The translations under genes and the position numbers were made by a program. DNA of 64,000 bases, from the NCBI GenBank assembly GCA_000283575.1, contig AP012044.1, positions 4,340,001-4,404,000 on the forward strand, written 5' to 3'. Below, piece by piece: positions 43,901 through 52,781 of the stretch. Each line of letters starts with the position of its first letter. Position 1 is the stretch's first letter. The stretch comes from Oscillibacter valericigenes Sjm18-20 (GTDB lineage: Bacteria > Bacillota > Clostridia > Oscillospirales > Oscillospiraceae). The notes under the pieces were generated by a model. That model was given only the letters and a program-made list of their open reading frames with translations. It did not search any database and had not been told where the DNA came from.

Positions 43901-44410
43901 ATGACTCCCCGACAGGAAACCATCTATAAATGGGGGCTGTATGCTCTGGTCACGCTGCTTTGCTGCGTGTGGCAAGGGTTGGTGCTGCAATATGTAAAAG
44001 TGATGGGGGTATTTCCCTTTGTCTACCCCATTCTCGCCGCAGTTCTCTCCACGCTGGAAGGTCCCCTTTCCGGGATGATCTACTCGCTGGCGCTGGGTGT
44101 TGTCTGCGATCTGACCATTTCCGCTCCCATACCCTGCTTTTACACATTGATTTTTCCCCTAGCCGGACTGCTTGCGGGAATGCTGGCCCGAAGCGTACTG
44201 TCCTCCGGCTTTCTCAGCGCGCTGGTGACCTCTGTGGCCGCGTTCCTGCTCACCGGCATATTCCATGGGCTGATCTTCGTTTTCACCTCTCACACAGCCT
44301 GGGCAGAGACGGCCTTTGTCTGCGGACGAGAGCTGATTATATCCATTCCCTGGGCTCTCCCTGTTTATTTCCTGTTTCGACTCGTCTGGCACAGATGCCT
44401 TGAAAGTTAA
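43901..44410 (+). CDS. mreD: Rod-shape protein MreD
   Basis: A 169-residue polytopic protein with about five transmembrane helices, in the position and of the length of MreD. Sequence conservation in MreD is low, so the call rests on the PILAAVLSTLEGPLSGMIYSLALG core, topology and the mreC-mreD-PBP2 order. It links MreC and the elongation synthases in the membrane. The ATG follows GAAAGGCGG. Confidence 0.9.
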   Translation: MTPRQETIYKWGLYALVTLLCCVWQGLVLQYVKVMGVFPFVYPILAAVLSTLEGPLSGMIYSLALGVVCDLTISAPIPCFYTLIFPLAGLLAGMLARSVLSSGFLSALVTSVAAFLLTGIFHGLIFVFTSHTAWAETAFVCGRELIISIPWALPVYFLFRLVWHRCLES

Positions 44411-44467
44411 TGAATCGGTTTTCAGGGTGATGTCGCTAGTTCGCCTTAATTTTCTGGAGGTAATCCT

Positions 44468-46558
44468 TTGATTGAAACACAACCCGGCAGTGACCGCCGT
44501 CTATACGTTCTGGGCGGTTTTTTGCTCTGCGTCCTGATTGCCTATGTCTGCGTCATGTACAACACGCAGATCAACCGCGGGGATTATTATCGGGAGCAAT
44601 CCATCCGCACCATCACCAGTACGGAGACGGTGGAGGCCTCCCGGGGCATTCTCACTGACCGCAATGGGCAGGTTCTGGTTTCCAACCGCCAGACCTACGC
44701 CCTGACTTTTGATGTCTCGCTGCTGAACGACGGGGACGATGAGAACGCGGCCATCCTGCGTTTGATTCAACTGTGCCGTAAGCGCGGTGTGGCATGGAAC
44801 GACAACCTGCCCATGACCCGAACCGCACCCTACGCCTATGCTGTGGATGCTGCCGGAACCGTCCAGCGGGACCGGTTCTCCAAATTTCTCCAGACCAGTA
44901 TGAAGATTCTGTCCACCAACGTCAAGTATGAGAACGTCACGGACACCCTTCTCTCCTCCATTATCTCCCCCGATGATCTGACGGCGCAGATGCGGACCTT
45001 TTTCAAGATTCCTGACGACTGGTCGGACGCGGACGCCCGTGCGGTAATCGGCGTGCGCTATGAACTGGAGGTCCGCAAGATTGTCAATACCATGGCTTAC
45101 GTCTTTGCGGAGGACGTGGACACGGAGCTGATCTCTCTTGTGAAGGACGGAAATTACCGCGGTGCAAAAGTCTCTACCTCCTCCGTCCGGGAGTATGACA
45201 CCACTTCCGCCGCCCATGTACTGGGTACCGTGGGCCGTATCAACGAACAGGAGCTGGCCGCCAATCCCAGTGTTTACAACGGTGAGGACTGGATTGGCAA
45301 GTCCGGCGTGGAACTATCCTTTGAAAATTATCTCCGGGGAACCGACGGAAAGCGTCTGATTTCCTCCAATTCCGAGGGCAAGATCACAAGCGAGATCTAC
45401 ACGACTGAGCCCAAGCCGGGCAATACCGTGGCGCTGACATTGGATCTGGACTTGCAGGAGGCCACGGAGCAGGCGCTGGCAAAAACCATTACCAATATGA
45501 ATAAGGACGGCAACACCACCCGCGGCGCCGGCGCCGCCGTAATCGAGGTCGGTACCGGCGAGGTGCTGGCCCTGGCCTCTTATCCCACGTTCAGCCTTGC
45601 CACCTATAATCAGGATTACGCTAAATTAAGCACGGATCCCAGCAACCCCTATAATAACCGGGCTACGATGGGACTTTACGCGCCCGGCTCCACCTTTAAG
45701 CCCTGCACCGCCGTTGCCGCTCTGGAATCCGGAGTGGTGACGCTGACGGAGAGCATCCGGTGTACCGGCCGATGGTACTATCCCGATATGGTCGCGGGTA
45801 CCGAGCCTTTCAGCGCCTGGTGCTGGAAGCACAGCGGCCACGGCCCTCTGAATATTACCCAGGCCATCACCAACTCCTGTAACTATTTTTTCTACACCAT
45901 GGGTTACAGGCTTGGCATCGACCGGCTGGACGAATATGCCTCCGGCTTCGGTCTTGGCAGCAAAACCGGCATTGAGATCGGCGACTACGCCGGCATTCTG
46001 GCCGGGCCGGAGCATTCGGAGTCCGTCGGTCAGACCTGGTATGGAGGCAATACCGTCATGGCTGCCATCGGCCAGTCCGATAATCTGTTCACTCCCCTTC
46101 AACTGGCCAACTACATCGCCACTCTGGTGGACGGCGGCGATCACTACGCGGCTCACCTTCTGAAGTCCGTAAAGTCCTATGATAACTCCTCCATTATCTA
46201 TACCGGAGTGCCGGATCCTCTGAACCGCATCGATATTAAACCGGAAAATCTGGCCGCCGTAAAAAACGGCATGCACGAACTGACTACCACCGGGAGCCTT
46301 GCCAGCTATTTCCGCAGCTGCGTGGTGGATACCGGCGCCAAGACGGGCACCGCGCAAATCACCAAGGATACGAAAAACAACGGCGTGTTCGTCTGTTTTG
46401 CCCCCTTCGACAATCCGGAGATTGCGGTCGCTATCGTGATTGAAAAAGGCGGCTCCGGTGCCGCTCTGGCCTCCACTGCCGTAGAAATTTTGAACGCTTA
46501 TTTCACAAAAGAGGAAATTGGCACTGTGATTTTAGGGGAGGATCAATTGCTTCCGTAA
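44468..46558 (+). CDS. Penicillin-binding protein 2 (class B transpeptidase)
   Basis: A 696-residue class B PBP that cross-links peptidoglycan during elongation. One N-terminal anchor helix (about 12-32), then the dimerisation domain, then the transpeptidase domain: Ser408-Thr-Phe-Lys411 (SxxK), Ser470-Cys-Asn472 (SxN) and Lys625-Thr-Gly-Thr (KTGT). The start is a TTG at 44468 with TGGAGGTAATCC upstream. Order after mreC-mreD identifies it as the elongasome PBP2 (mrdA/pbpA type) rather than a division PBP. The partner RodA is not in the window. Confidence 0.94.
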   Translation: MIETQPGSDRRLYVLGGFLLCVLIAYVCVMYNTQINRGDYYREQSIRTITSTETVEASRGILTDRNGQVLVSNRQTYALTFDVSLLNDGDDENAAILRLIQLCRKRGVAWNDNLPMTRTAPYAYAVDAAGTVQRDRFSKFLQTSMKILSTNVKYENVTDTLLSSIISPDDLTAQMRTFFKIPDDWSDADARAVIGVRYELEVRKIVNTMAYVFAEDVDTELISLVKDGNYRGAKVSTSSVREYDTTSAAHVLGTVGRINEQELAANPSVYNGEDWIGKSGVELSFENYLRGTDGKRLISSNSEGKITSEIYTTEPKPGNTVALTLDLDLQEATEQALAKTITNMNKDGNTTRGAGAAVIEVGTGEVLALASYPTFSLATYNQDYAKLSTDPSNPYNNRATMGLYAPGSTFKPCTAVAALESGVVTLTESIRCTGRWYYPDMVAGTEPFSAWCWKHSGHGPLNITQAITNSCNYFFYTMGYRLGIDRLDEYASGFGLGSKTGIEIGDYAGILAGPEHSESVGQTWYGGNTVMAAIGQSDNLFTPLQLANYIATLVDGGDHYAAHLLKSVKSYDNSSIIYTGVPDPLNRIDIKPENLAAVKNGMHELTTTGSLASYFRSCVVDTGAKTGTAQITKDTKNNGVFVCFAPFDNPEIAVAIVIEKGGSGAALASTAVEILNAYFTKEEIGTVILGEDQLLP

Positions 46559-46704
46559 TGGTCTTTCCAGTTTTTTAGGCGACGCGCCTGGGCTTTTCCA
46601 TACACCCTGCCGGCCAACGGCGGATAAACCAGTCTTGTCTATTCCACCATTCTGACCGCACCGTCTTTTGACGCATGTATCCTTTGAAAGGACTGTTCCC
46701 TGTC

Positions 46705-48576
46705 ATGAGTGAGCCCTTTGTCTTTGACCCCCGATGCCAGCTGTGCAAAGCGCCCTTCGGGGCGGTACCCTGCCGCCAGAGTGTCTTGTTTCGTGTCCGC
46801 CCGCTGGCGCGGGAGGGCTTTACGCATTGCGCTCTGGTGCTATATTTTGAGTTTTCCGGTACGCGGGAGGAGCGCGAATTGCACTGCGATGGTCCGGAGG
46901 GTGACCGGCTCCGCTTTTCCCTGACCTTTGATGCGCCGGGACAGCCGGAGCTGACATGGTATCACTTCCGCTTTTGGCGGGACAACGGCACTGGCTGCGA
47001 CTTAGACGGCACCGGCTACCGTAGCGACGGTCATCCCGCCGACTGGCAGCTGACGGTATACGACGACTTTTCCCCCACGCCTCAGTGGTTTGGCCGCGGT
47101 ATAACGTACCAGATTTTTCCAGATCGTTTTTGCCGTCTGACGATTCCGGACCCCACGGGACTGGTTGGAGACCGAACGGTCCATGAAAACTGGGAGGACG
47201 CTCCCGAGTGGCGGCCCGACAAGAACGGCGAGGTGCGCAACCGGGACTTTTTCGGGGGTTCCCTGCGCGGCATTATCTCTCGGCTGGAGGAGCTGGAGCA
47301 GTTATCCGTCACCACACTTTATCTTTGCCCCGTTTTTGAATCCGCCTCCAACCACCGGTACAATACGGCGGATTACATGAAAATTGACCCCATGCTGGGG
47401 ACGGAGGAAGACTTCCGGGACCTCTGCACTCAGGCGGAAAAGCACGGTATTCGGGTTATTTTGGACGGCGTATTCAATCACACCGGGTCCAACAGCGTCT
47501 ACTTTAATGCCGACGGATTTTATCCCGGTCCCGGTGCGGCCCAAAGTCAGGACTCCCCTTATTACAGCTGGTACACCTTTCACCCCTGGCCAGAGGACTA
47601 CGACGCCTGGTGGGGCATCCGCACTCTTCCTGCCGTCAACGAAAGTTGCCCGTCTTATGGCGCGTATATAATTGACGGCAAGGACTCCGTCATTCGCCAC
47701 TGGCTGCGGGCTGGCGCTTCCGGTTGGCGCCTGGACGTGGCCGACGAGTTGCCGGATGAGTTTATCGCCTGCCTCCGTGCCGCGATAGACACCGTCAAAC
47801 CCGGCAGTATTTTGCTGGCTGAGGTCTGGGAAGACGGCTCCAACAAAATTGCCTACTCCAAGCGCCGGAAATATCTGTTGGGCAGAGAGGCTCACGGTCT
47901 GATGAATTATCCCTTCCGCACGGCGGCACTGGCCTATTTGCAGGGTGGAGACGCCGACGCTTTTCGGCAGACTATGGAGACGATCCGGGAAAACTACCCC
48001 CCCCCCGCGTTTTACAGTGCCATGAATTTTCTTGGTACCCATGACACTACCCGTATTTTAACGGCATTAGGCGCGACGACCGTTCCGGAATCCAAGGAGG
48101 ACCGGGCCGTGTTTCGTCTCTCCCCTGAACAGCGAGACAGAGCTCTCGCGCTTCTCCGGGTAGCGGCGGTTTTGCTGTACGCTTTCCCGGGTTCTCCTAT
48201 GATCTACTACGGAGACGAAGCCGGGATGGAGGGCTGGGAAGACCCGTTCAATCGCCGGACCTATCCCTGGGAGAGAGAAGATTCTGCTCTTCGGGCGTTT
48301 TATGTTCGTCTGGGGCAGATTCGCCGGGCACGAATCTCTTTGCAGCGAGGCGACATCCACTATCTGCATGCCGCGGGGCACGGTTTGGCTTTTTCGCGCA
48401 GATGGGGGGATGAAACCACCACTGCTGTCTTTAACGCCGGGGATAAACCGCTGACGCTGGAAATTTCCTGGCACGCTCCCACTGCTTTTGCCCCCTTGAC
48501 CGGTCAGGTTCTCTTCCCTGCGGAAGATACCTTGAAACTGGAATTATCGCCTTTAACCGCCATTTTTTTGATATAG
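46705..48576 (+). CDS. GH13 alpha-glucosidase, neopullulanase/cyclomaltodextrinase type
   Basis: A 623-residue glycoside hydrolase family 13 enzyme without signal peptide, so cytoplasmic maltodextrin degradation is expected. An N-terminal CBM34-like beta domain (about 1-120) precedes the barrel. The four GH13 regions are DGVFNHTG (His259), GWRLDVADE (nucleophile Asp344), EVWED (acid/base Glu373) and GTHDTTR (His446, Asp447). The ATG at 46705 is preferred to 46675 because homologues begin nearby and AAAGGA lies about 12 nt upstream, although that spacing is long. The gene ends 6 bp before the palindrome containing parS. Confidence 0.9.
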   Translation: MSEPFVFDPRCQLCKAPFGAVPCRQSVLFRVRPLAREGFTHCALVLYFEFSGTREERELHCDGPEGDRLRFSLTFDAPGQPELTWYHFRFWRDNGTGCDLDGTGYRSDGHPADWQLTVYDDFSPTPQWFGRGITYQIFPDRFCRLTIPDPTGLVGDRTVHENWEDAPEWRPDKNGEVRNRDFFGGSLRGIISRLEELEQLSVTTLYLCPVFESASNHRYNTADYMKIDPMLGTEEDFRDLCTQAEKHGIRVILDGVFNHTGSNSVYFNADGFYPGPGAAQSQDSPYYSWYTFHPWPEDYDAWWGIRTLPAVNESCPSYGAYIIDGKDSVIRHWLRAGASGWRLDVADELPDEFIACLRAAIDTVKPGSILLAEVWEDGSNKIAYSKRRKYLLGREAHGLMNYPFRTAALAYLQGGDADAFRQTMETIRENYPPPAFYSAMNFLGTHDTTRILTALGATTVPESKEDRAVFRLSPEQRDRALALLRVAAVLLYAFPGSPMIYYGDEAGMEGWEDPFNRRTYPWEREDSALRAFYVRLGQIRRARISLQRGDIHYLHAAGHGLAFSRRWGDETTTAVFNAGDKPLTLEISWHAPTAFAPLTGQVLFPAEDTLKLELSPLTAIFLI

Positions 48577-48582
48577 ACCGCA

Positions 48583-48632
48583 CTCACCCCGAAATGTTTC
48601 ACGTGAAACATTTCGGGGTGAGCTTTATTTTG
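48583..48632 (+). terminator. 40-bp perfect palindrome after the GH13 gene, terminator-like
   Basis: CTCACCCCGAAATGTTTCAC (48583-48602) is the exact reverse complement of the next 20 bases (48603-48622), and CTTTATTTTG follows. With no fixed loop, it would fold as a 16- to 18-bp hairpin with a small loop, and the T-rich run supports termination of the GH13 transcript. Its centre is a parS site. Confidence 0.75.
48595..48610. other. parS site 1 (ParB-binding)
   Basis: Exact TGTTTCACGTGAAACA, the bacterial parS consensus, at the centre of a 40-bp palindrome. ParB/Spo0J loads here and slides along DNA as a CTP-dependent clamp. It lies 394 bp upstream of parA. Confidence 0.95.
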
Positions 48633-48682
48633 AGGACGCTCTGGAAAGGGGGTCTCTATTAAGAAGCCAACCGACAATTGTG

Positions 48683-48691
48683 TGGTATAAT
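48683..48691 (+). promoter_or_regulatory. Extended -10 element upstream of parS 2
   Basis: TGG-TATAAT (48683-48691) is an extended -10 with no clear -35. It would start a transcript passing through parS site 2 towards parA, about 290 nt upstream of it. Confidence 0.45.
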
Positions 48692-48722
48692 TTAGCTGAG
48701 CAGCAACGGTTGAGTTTTTTAA

Positions 48723-48738
48723 TGTTTCACGTGAAACA
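48723..48738. other. parS site 2 (ParB-binding)
   Basis: A second exact TGTTTCACGTGAAACA, 128 bp from site 1, within a 22-bp palindrome (48720-48741). The two sites share 22 bp of identical symmetrical sequence apart from the outermost bases. Confidence 0.95.
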
Positions 48739-48836
48739 TTAGGGACCTTTTTCCTGCATTTAAAGTTGACAGCAAAGTGCCACTTGCTTTCTCAGAATTA
48801 TTATCAGAAAATCCCCCTTTTTCTTTCGTAATTGCC

Positions 48837-48865
48837 TTGAATCTCAGAATAAACCTTGCTATAAT
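48837..48865 (+). promoter_or_regulatory. Promoter of parAB
   Basis: TTGAAT (48837-48842), 17-nt spacer, exact TATAAT (48860-48865). The leader to the parA start is about 115 nt and contains a 7-bp hairpin (48930-48948) followed by TTGTGTTTTTG, a possible attenuator. Confidence 0.85.
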
Positions 48866-48988
48866 GATATTCACATGACAGGAAGAGACTGTGACGCCTA
48901 ATTTAATGTATTTACAGATGTCTTCGGTTGACCGTCCATATGGCGGTCTTGTGTTTTTGTCTGCTGTTGTGGGAAAGCGGGTGCTGTA

Positions 48989-49744
48989 TTGGCGAAAATA
49001 ATTGCAATTGTGAATCAAAAAGGCGGTGTGGGGAAAACCACATCCTGTGTAAACCTCTGCGCCGCCCTGAAAGATACCGGCCAAAGGGTACTGCTTTGTG
49101 ACTTTGATCCTCAGGCAAATGCAACGTCCGGCATGGGCGTGGATAAATCTCTTTCAAAGGGTGTCTATGAGGTCGTGATCGGCGAGGTTCCAGCGAAGGA
49201 TGCCGTGGTCTCAACGAAATACGGCGACGTGCTTCCCTCTAATAAGGCTTTGGCCGGCGCCGGCATCGAGCTGATTTCCATGGACCATCGGGAGTATCTG
49301 CTGAAGGACGCCTTGACACAATTGACAGAAAATTATGATTTTATCTTTATCGACTGCCCCCCTTCTCTGGAACTGCTGACCCTGAATGCTCTGTGCGCCG
49401 CCGACACCGTGCTGGTACCGGTTCAGGGGGAGTATTTCGCGCTGGAGGGGCTCAGCGACCTGATGAACACCGTGCGCATCGTTCGCCGTTCTTTAAACCC
49501 ACGACTGAAACTGGAGGGCGTTTTGCTCACCATGTTTGACGGGCGGACAAACCTGGCGCTTCAGGTGGCCGAAGAGGTAAAACACTATTTTCCAGGAAAA
49601 GTTTATACCACGGTGATTCCCCGAAACGTTCGCCTCTCCGAGGCACCCAGCCACGGTAAGCCCATCTTCGCATATGATCGTACATCCCGCGGTGCAGAGG
49701 CATACAATGCGCTGGCCGCCGAATTTTTACAAAAGAATCTCTGA
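48989..49744 (+). CDS. parA: Chromosome-partitioning ATPase ParA (Soj)
   Basis: A 251-residue ParA/Soj ATPase. The deviant Walker A is KGGVGKTT near the N-terminus, Walker A' is LLCDFDPQANATSGMG, and Walker B is FIDCPPSL. With ParB and parS it drives segregation of origins and regulates initiation through DnaA. The start is a TTG at 48989; the Shine-Dalgarno is weak (GGGAAAGCGGG). It is 18 bp upstream of parB, and two parS sites lie 250-390 bp upstream. Confidence 0.97.
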   Translation: MAKIIAIVNQKGGVGKTTSCVNLCAALKDTGQRVLLCDFDPQANATSGMGVDKSLSKGVYEVVIGEVPAKDAVVSTKYGDVLPSNKALAGAGIELISMDHREYLLKDALTQLTENYDFIFIDCPPSLELLTLNALCAADTVLVPVQGEYFALEGLSDLMNTVRIVRRSLNPRLKLEGVLLTMFDGRTNLALQVAEEVKHYFPGKVYTTVIPRNVRLSEAPSHGKPIFAYDRTSRGAEAYNALAAEFLQKNL

Positions 49745-49762
49745 TTCTGGAAAGGAGCCGCT

Positions 49763-50647
49763 ATGGCATCGCAAAAAACCGGGCTTGGGCGTGGTCTTGG
49801 TGCTCTGTTGGGTGACGATGTTCTGAAAACAGAGACCTCCGGCACCTTCTTTTTGCCCATCTCCCAGGTGGAGAGCTGCTCCAGTCAACCCCGGAAGAGC
49901 TTTGACGAGAATACGCTGAATGATTTGGCAGACTCGATTCGCCGCCACGGAATCATCCAGCCGTTGACCGTTCGCAAGCTGGCCTCCGGATATTATCAAA
50001 TTATCGCTGGTGAGCGCCGCTGGCGCGCTGCCCGCATGGCGGGTCTGGATGAGGTGCCGGTGGTGGTGATCGAAGCCGATGACCGGAAAGCCGCGGAGCT
50101 GGCCATGATTGAAAATCTTCAGCGGGAAGACCTGAATCCCATGGAGGAAGCCGCCGGGTTTCAGTCGCTGGTTCAGTCCTATCACATGACTCAGGAGGAG
50201 GCCGCCGAGGCCGTGGGCAAGTCTCGCAGCGCTGTGACCAACGCATTGCGCCTTCTGACCCTCTCCCCCGCCGTGAAGGTGCTGGTAGAGGACGGTTCCT
50301 TGTCTGCTGGGCACGCAAGGGCTCTGCTGCCCCTGTCCCCGGGATTACAGGAGAGTGCCGCCCGATCCGTGATTGCCGGAGGGCTGTCCGTCCGCCAGAC
50401 AGAGGCGCTGGCTAAAAAACTCAGCACAGAAAAAAAAGAGCCTGCGGCCCCGCCCTCCGATCGGGTGGACTATGCGGCCGAGGCACAGAAGGATCTGGCC
50501 TCCCATCTGGGCCGCGGCGTCAAAATTGTCACAGGCCGAAAGAAAGGCCGAATTGAACTGGAATACTACGGAATGGACGATCTGAATGACCTATTGGAAG
50601 CTCTGGCGCTTCTAAAGGTGAAGCGCGCCCAATCCGATCAGAAATGA
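49763..50647 (+). CDS. parB: Chromosome-partitioning protein ParB (Spo0J)
   Basis: A 294-residue ParB CTPase. It starts with the ParA-contacting LGRGLGALLG, has the CTP-binding AGERRWRAARMAG and ENLQREDLNPMEEA, a helix-turn-helix (TQEEAAEAVGKSRSAVTNAL) and a C-terminal dimerisation domain (IELEYYGMDDLNDLLEAL). It binds the two parS sites upstream of parA. The ATG follows GGAAAGGAGCCGCT. It differs from the Noc-like paralogue at 32232, which lacks the N-terminal ParA-binding motif. Confidence 0.97.
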   Translation: MASQKTGLGRGLGALLGDDVLKTETSGTFFLPISQVESCSSQPRKSFDENTLNDLADSIRRHGIIQPLTVRKLASGYYQIIAGERRWRAARMAGLDEVPVVVIEADDRKAAELAMIENLQREDLNPMEEAAGFQSLVQSYHMTQEEAAEAVGKSRSAVTNALRLLTLSPAVKVLVEDGSLSAGHARALLPLSPGLQESAARSVIAGGLSVRQTEALAKKLSTEKKEPAAPPSDRVDYAAEAQKDLASHLGRGVKIVTGRKKGRIELEYYGMDDLNDLLEALALLKVKRAQSDQK

Positions 50648-50660
50648 GGAATACCCAACG

Positions 50661-51191
50661 ATGAAACTGGAAAAACGCAGTGCGGGGGCTGAGGACGCGG
50701 CTCCTGCGGCGGAAACTTCCCCCAATGGGCATAAGAACAAACCCGTTATCATCTATATTATGGTTTTGTTTATCGTGGCCTTTTTGTTGATGGCGCTGTC
50801 CTTTCTAATGCATCAGCGCAGCAACGAGGAGGTCATCGGTACCTTGCAAAGTTCCGTCTCCACCCTACAGGAGCTGCAGGAGAGTCAGGATAAAAACGTA
50901 CAGCTCCAATCTCAGTTGGACGATGCCAACAAACAGATGGAGGAGCTTCAGTCCCAGCTGGACGAGTTGAACACCGCCAAGTCGGAGGGCGACGAAAAAA
51001 CCGCCGCACTGCTGGCCCTGTACACCCTGCAGCAGCAGTATACCGCCGGAGACCGTGATGCCTGCAAGCAGACCATTCAGGATATGGAGGATGCCGGGCA
51101 GCCCGCGTTGCTCTCCAAGGATTCCACTGACAAGGTGGTCTCCCCCGCTCAGCGGTATCAGCAGTTGAAAGAAGCCGTCATGTCGTCGTAA
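50661..51191 (+). CDS. Membrane-anchored coiled-coil protein, 176 residues
   Basis: A hypothetical protein with a disordered cytoplasmic start (1-28), one transmembrane helix (about 29-50, VIIYIMVLFIVAFLLMALSF) and an extracytoplasmic coiled coil (about 57-110, LQELQESQDKNVQLQSQLDD) ahead of a helical C-terminus. In many Clostridia a DUF4446 membrane protein occupies the place between parB and serS; this one does not look like it. The start at 50661 is 13 bp after parB, so co-expression with parAB is likely. Function unknown. Confidence 0.8.
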   Translation: MKLEKRSAGAEDAAPAAETSPNGHKNKPVIIYIMVLFIVAFLLMALSFLMHQRSNEEVIGTLQSSVSTLQELQESQDKNVQLQSQLDDANKQMEELQSQLDELNTAKSEGDEKTAALLALYTLQQQYTAGDRDACKQTIQDMEDAGQPALLSKDSTDKVVSPAQRYQQLKEAVMSS

Positions 51192-51303
51192 TAAACTTCC
51201 TATTCCCTGCTTCTGCCGTCTATACTGCAAAAAGCAAAAAATGGTTTGGCACTTAGAAACTCTGTTACACAACCGATATGGTATTTAGAAGGAGAAAACA
51301 AAC

Positions 51304-52611
51304 ATGCTGGATATTAAATTTGTCCGGGAGAATCCCGACGCTGTCAAGGAGAACATCAGGAAAAAATTTCAGGATGCCAAACTCTCTCTGGTGGACGAGG
51401 TCATCGAGCTGGACACCAAACGCCGGGCCGCCATTGCCGAGGCCGACCAGCTCCGGGCGGACCGGAACCGGCTCAGCAAGCAGGTGGGCATGCTGATGGG
51501 GCAGGCCAAGAAGGACTCCTCCAAGCTGGAAGAAGCCGAAGCGGTGAAGAAAAAAGTCACCGACGAGGCGGCCCGTCTGGCGGAGCTGGAAAAACAGGAG
51601 GCGGAGCTGGACGAAGAGGTCCACAAGCGCATGCTGGTCATTCCCCAGATCATTGACCCCTCTGTCCCCCTCGGCCCGGACGACAGTGCCAATATAGAGG
51701 TCCAGCGCTTCGGCGAGCCAAAGGTTCCCGATTTTGATATTCCCTATCACACAGAAATCATGGAGAGCTTTGACGGTATCGACATGGACGCCGCAGGCCG
51801 TGTGTCCGGCAATGGATTTTATTATCTGCTGGGCGACATCGCCCGACTGCATGAAGCCGTACTGGCCTATGGCCGGGACTTTATGATCGACAAGGGTTTC
51901 ACCTACTGCATTCCCCCTTTCATGATCCACGGCAACGTGGTGGAGGGCGTTATGAGCCAGACGGACATGGACGGCATGATGTACAAAATTGAGGGAGAGG
52001 ATCTGTACCTCATCGGCACCTCCGAGCACTCCATGATTGGCCGCTTTATCGACCAGATTCTTCCGGAGAGTTCTCTGCCTGAGACTCTGACCTCTTATTC
52101 TCCCTGCTTCCGCAAGGAAAAGGGCGCCCACGGCATTGAGGAACGGGGCATTTACCGCATTCACCAGTTTGAAAAGCAGGAGATGATCGTAGTCTGCAAG
52201 CCCGAGGAATCCAAGGACTGGTACGAAAAGCTGTGGAAACTGTCCGTGGAGCTATTTCGCTCCATGGACATCCCCGTGCGGCAGCTGGAATGCTGCTCCG
52301 GCGATCTGGCAGACCTGAAGGTCAAGTCCTGCGATATCGAGGCCTGGTCTCCCCGCCAGCAGAAATATTTTGAAGTCTGCTCCTGCTCCAACCTGGGCGA
52401 CGCTCAGGCCAGGCGCCTGCGCATCCGCTATAAGGATAAAGATGGGAAAATGCAGCTGTGCCACACGCTGAACAACACCTGCGTGGCCCCTCCCCGGATG
52501 CTGATTGCGTTTTTGGAGAACAATCTACAGGCCGACGGCACCGTCATCATTCCCAAGATTTTGCGCCCTTATATGGGCGGCAAGGAAAAGTTGATACCAA
52601 AGAGCAAATAA
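51304..52611 (+). CDS. serS: Seryl-tRNA synthetase
   Basis: A 435-residue class II synthetase charging tRNA-Ser and tRNA-Sec. The N-terminal coiled-coil arm spans about 28-105. Motif 2 is in CFRKEKGAHGIEERGIYRIH and motif 3 in PRMLIAFLENN, with the serine-site CSNLGDAQARRLRIRY between them. The ATG follows AGAAGGAGAAAACAAAC. No T-box or other leader is recognisable in the 112 bp upstream. Confidence 0.97.
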   Translation: MLDIKFVRENPDAVKENIRKKFQDAKLSLVDEVIELDTKRRAAIAEADQLRADRNRLSKQVGMLMGQAKKDSSKLEEAEAVKKKVTDEAARLAELEKQEAELDEEVHKRMLVIPQIIDPSVPLGPDDSANIEVQRFGEPKVPDFDIPYHTEIMESFDGIDMDAAGRVSGNGFYYLLGDIARLHEAVLAYGRDFMIDKGFTYCIPPFMIHGNVVEGVMSQTDMDGMMYKIEGEDLYLIGTSEHSMIGRFIDQILPESSLPETLTSYSPCFRKEKGAHGIEERGIYRIHQFEKQEMIVVCKPEESKDWYEKLWKLSVELFRSMDIPVRQLECCSGDLADLKVKSCDIEAWSPRQQKYFEVCSCSNLGDAQARRLRIRYKDKDGKMQLCHTLNNTCVAPPRMLIAFLENNLQADGTVIIPKILRPYMGGKEKLIPKSK

Positions 52612-52622
52612 TTTTCGGTCCG

Positions 52623-52651
52623 TTGATTGCAATATGTAATATTTTTATAAG
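52623..52651 (+). promoter_or_regulatory. Promoter of mscL-rsmG
   Basis: TTGATT (52623-52628), 17-nt spacer, TATAAG (52646-52651), 12 bp after the serS stop. Confidence 0.6.
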
Positions 52652-52673
52652 TTATTACAGATTGTTTAACCTA

Positions 52674-52781
52674 TTTGGAGCCTGTGGAGCGTAGCTGAAG
52701 CAATCCAACCATCATTTTGCGGCGTGAAATCGGCTCCATTTGGGTCAGGTCGTTCAATCCCTTGGGCTGCAAGGGATTGAA
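52674..52781 (+). ncRNA. Structured leader of mscL, unidentified
   Basis: The ~165-nt gap before mscL contains a GGAGCC/GGCTCC pairing (52674-52679 with about 52732-52737) and a perfect 12-bp hairpin, TTCAATCCCTTG (52753-52764) with CAAGGGATTGAA (52770-52781), loop GGCTG, and no U tract. It does not match any riboswitch class I can recall, including the c-di-AMP (ydaO) class. Confidence 0.4.
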
